Assembly: GCA_030037185.1 (NCBI GenBank)
Contig: JASHRR010001475.1
Span: forward strand, 1-7,033
DNA: 7,033 nt
Direction: 5' to 3'
Source of the DNA: Xanthobacteraceae bacterium
GTDB taxonomy: Bacteria > Pseudomonadota > Alphaproteobacteria > Rhizobiales > Xanthobacteraceae
The first letter of the stretch is position 1. Each line of letters begins with the position of its first letter. The notes beneath the pieces were generated by a model. It saw nothing but the letters and a program-made list of their open reading frames with translations, did no database searches and was not told the DNA's origin. This document shows, one piece after another, positions 6,462 to 7,033 of the stretch. Position numbers and translations under genes: made by a program.

Positions 6462-6604
6462 CCGGCGGGGTGCTGATAGCTCAGTTCGATGGTGTCCCTG
6501 GATGGAGGGACGTGACGGCTACGCGGTTCGCAATGCATCCGACCCCGCCGATTGACGAATGGTCCTGGGACTGATCGGGGTCTCGGCTTGAACTCACTAA
6601 CAGC

Positions 6605-6643
6605 TGATCTTGAGGTTGGTCACGCCCTGTCAGGGCAAGATCA
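6605..6643. repeat. Nested perfect inverted repeats
   Basis: TGATCTTG (6605-6612) is complementary to CAAGATCA (6636-6643). Between them GCCCTG (6624-6629) is complementary to CAGGGC (6631-6636) around a single T. The two stems share base 6636. The stop of the unrecognised minus-strand frame lies at the centre (6630-6632), so this could be a terminator for it or an old element end. Confidence 0.4.
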
Positions 6644-6821
6644 TGGATGCTTTGAGGGCCAGCAGGTCACCATCGACATCCATGACCACCAGCGGGCCAG
6701 ACTCCTGGTCGCCGGGGCCGGCGATGCTCGACTTGACCAGGCGCAATGTCGTGCCGGGACGCTGGAGCGCAGCGGGTGCCTCCTGACGAGGTTGCAAGTT
6801 CTTTCGAAATACTGGGATAGA
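6630..6821 (-). pseudogene. Unrecognised open frame, possibly a C-terminal gene fragment
   Basis: The minus-strand frame is open for 63 codons and ends with the product segment PLVVMDVDGDLLALKASM, then ILP and TGA. From about 6750 downwards its third codon positions are mostly G or C, like the real genes here; above that they are not. There is no ATG near the upstream end and an in-frame stop at 6822-6824. I do not recognise the family. It may be the tail of a lost gene or accidental; two other frames over the same bases are also open. Confidence 0.2.
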
Positions 6822-6887
6822 TCACAATATCCCCGCACTTTCCAAATCATGTATCAGGCCGATAAGTAATAGGGGCGGGCGAAGCAG

Positions 6888-7033
6888 ATGTTCTTTGCGT
6901 ATATTCCGTGGATCATCACGGCGTTCTTCGCCGTGATGATGCTGGGCGGCTGCGCGGTCGGCCCCGACTTTTTGCAACCTGCTGCTCCGGACGTGAGCGG
7001 CTACACCCGGGAGCCGCTGGCCAGCCGCACCAG
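6888..7033 (+). CDS. Efflux outer-membrane lipoprotein, NodT/OprM type (3'-truncated by the window edge)
   Basis: These proteins form the outer-membrane channel of three-part RND or similar efflux pumps. Only 48 codons are present. A hydrophobic leader (residues 2-18) ends in the lipobox LGGC, so C22 should be the lipidated residue after signal peptidase II cleavage. AVGPDFLQPAAP (23-34) and YTREPL (39-44) follow, the characteristic opening of this family. ATG 6888 is the only possible start: the next in-frame codon set upstream reaches TAG at 6870-6872 without a start codon. AGGGG (6871-6875) is a distant, weak ribosome site. The leader lacks the usual basic residues at its N-terminus. The periplasmic adaptor and pump genes would be expected nearby, outside the window. 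Confidence 0.85.
   Translation, partial: MFFAYIPWIITAFFAVMMLGGCAVGPDFLQPAAPDVSGYTREPLASRT

Larger units (their letters stand above)
6399..6887. other. 489-base region without a confident gene; apparent gene debris
   Basis: This stretch lies between the phosphatase gene and the efflux lipoprotein gene. It contains a possible kinase tail (6399-6461, -), a perfect hairpin GTCCCT/AGGGAC (6494-6499 with 6506-6511), nested inverted repeats at 6605-6643 and an unrecognised minus-strand frame at 6630-6821. It also has a weak promoter-like pair TTGCAA (6792-6797) and GATAGA (6816-6821) in an AT-richer patch before the lipoprotein gene, with the palindrome TTTCGAAA (6802-6809) between them. A plus-strand frame at 6552-6869 is open but has a composition (many His, Gln, Cys) suggesting an antisense shadow. 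Confidence 0.45.

Noticed and set aside
6552..6869. Plus-strand open frame of 105 codons before the efflux lipoprotein gene
   Set aside because: Unusual composition, weak start context and no recognised family; competing frames on the other strand are equally open. Kept only as part of the debris region.

Overview
The window is GC-rich DNA with strong G/C bias at third codon positions. Its gene content points to an alphaproteobacterium, most likely in the Rhizobiales/Bradyrhizobiaceae area. The pointers are a FabI of the alphaproteobacterial type followed by a histidine-phosphatase gene (a gene pair known in rhizobia), CopD, a NodT-type outer-membrane factor, and a C/G hairpin of the 'CCCTCCC...GGGAGGG' type common between rhizobial genes. 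The taxon is inferred, not proven.

Layout. 1-711 (+) is the 3' part of a type II secretion minor pseudopilin gene (gspK). It overlaps by 4 bases (ATGA) a CopD-family copper membrane protein gene at 708-1643 (+). A 448-base gap between convergent genes (1644-2091) holds no convincing gene but several well-formed hairpins. Two minus-strand genes form a two-component system: a NarL/FixJ-type response regulator (2092-2817) and, upstream in the direction of transcription, a NarX-type (HisKA_3) membrane sensor kinase (3281-4609). An unusually long spacer of 463 bases separates them. It includes an AT-richer patch with a promoter-like site over a palindrome. Divergent from the kinase is fabI (4880-5698, +), whose leader has a perfect 14-base palindrome. 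It is followed by a histidine-phosphatase gene (5757-6398, +) whose Shine-Dalgarno lies in the arm of a hairpin. A 489-base stretch (6399-6887) looks like a patchwork of gene debris, including a possible kinase C-terminal tail on the minus strand. The window ends in the first 48 codons of an outer-membrane efflux lipoprotein gene (6888 onward, +).

How the genes fit. The sensor kinase and regulator very probably work as a pair. The kinase is also divergent from fabI, so control of membrane lipid synthesis by the pair is possible but unproven. FabI performs the last step of each fatty-acid elongation cycle; the phosphatase may be co-transcribed, but its substrate is unknown. GspK, CopD and the efflux lipoprotein are all envelope functions whose partner genes lie outside the window.

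I see no CRISPR array, rRNA, tRNA, complete insertion sequence, phage module or clearly new defence system. The points most worth a second look are the structured gap at 1644-2091, the palindromic fabI leader, the hairpin over the phosphatase ribosome-binding site, and the scrambled junction after 6398.
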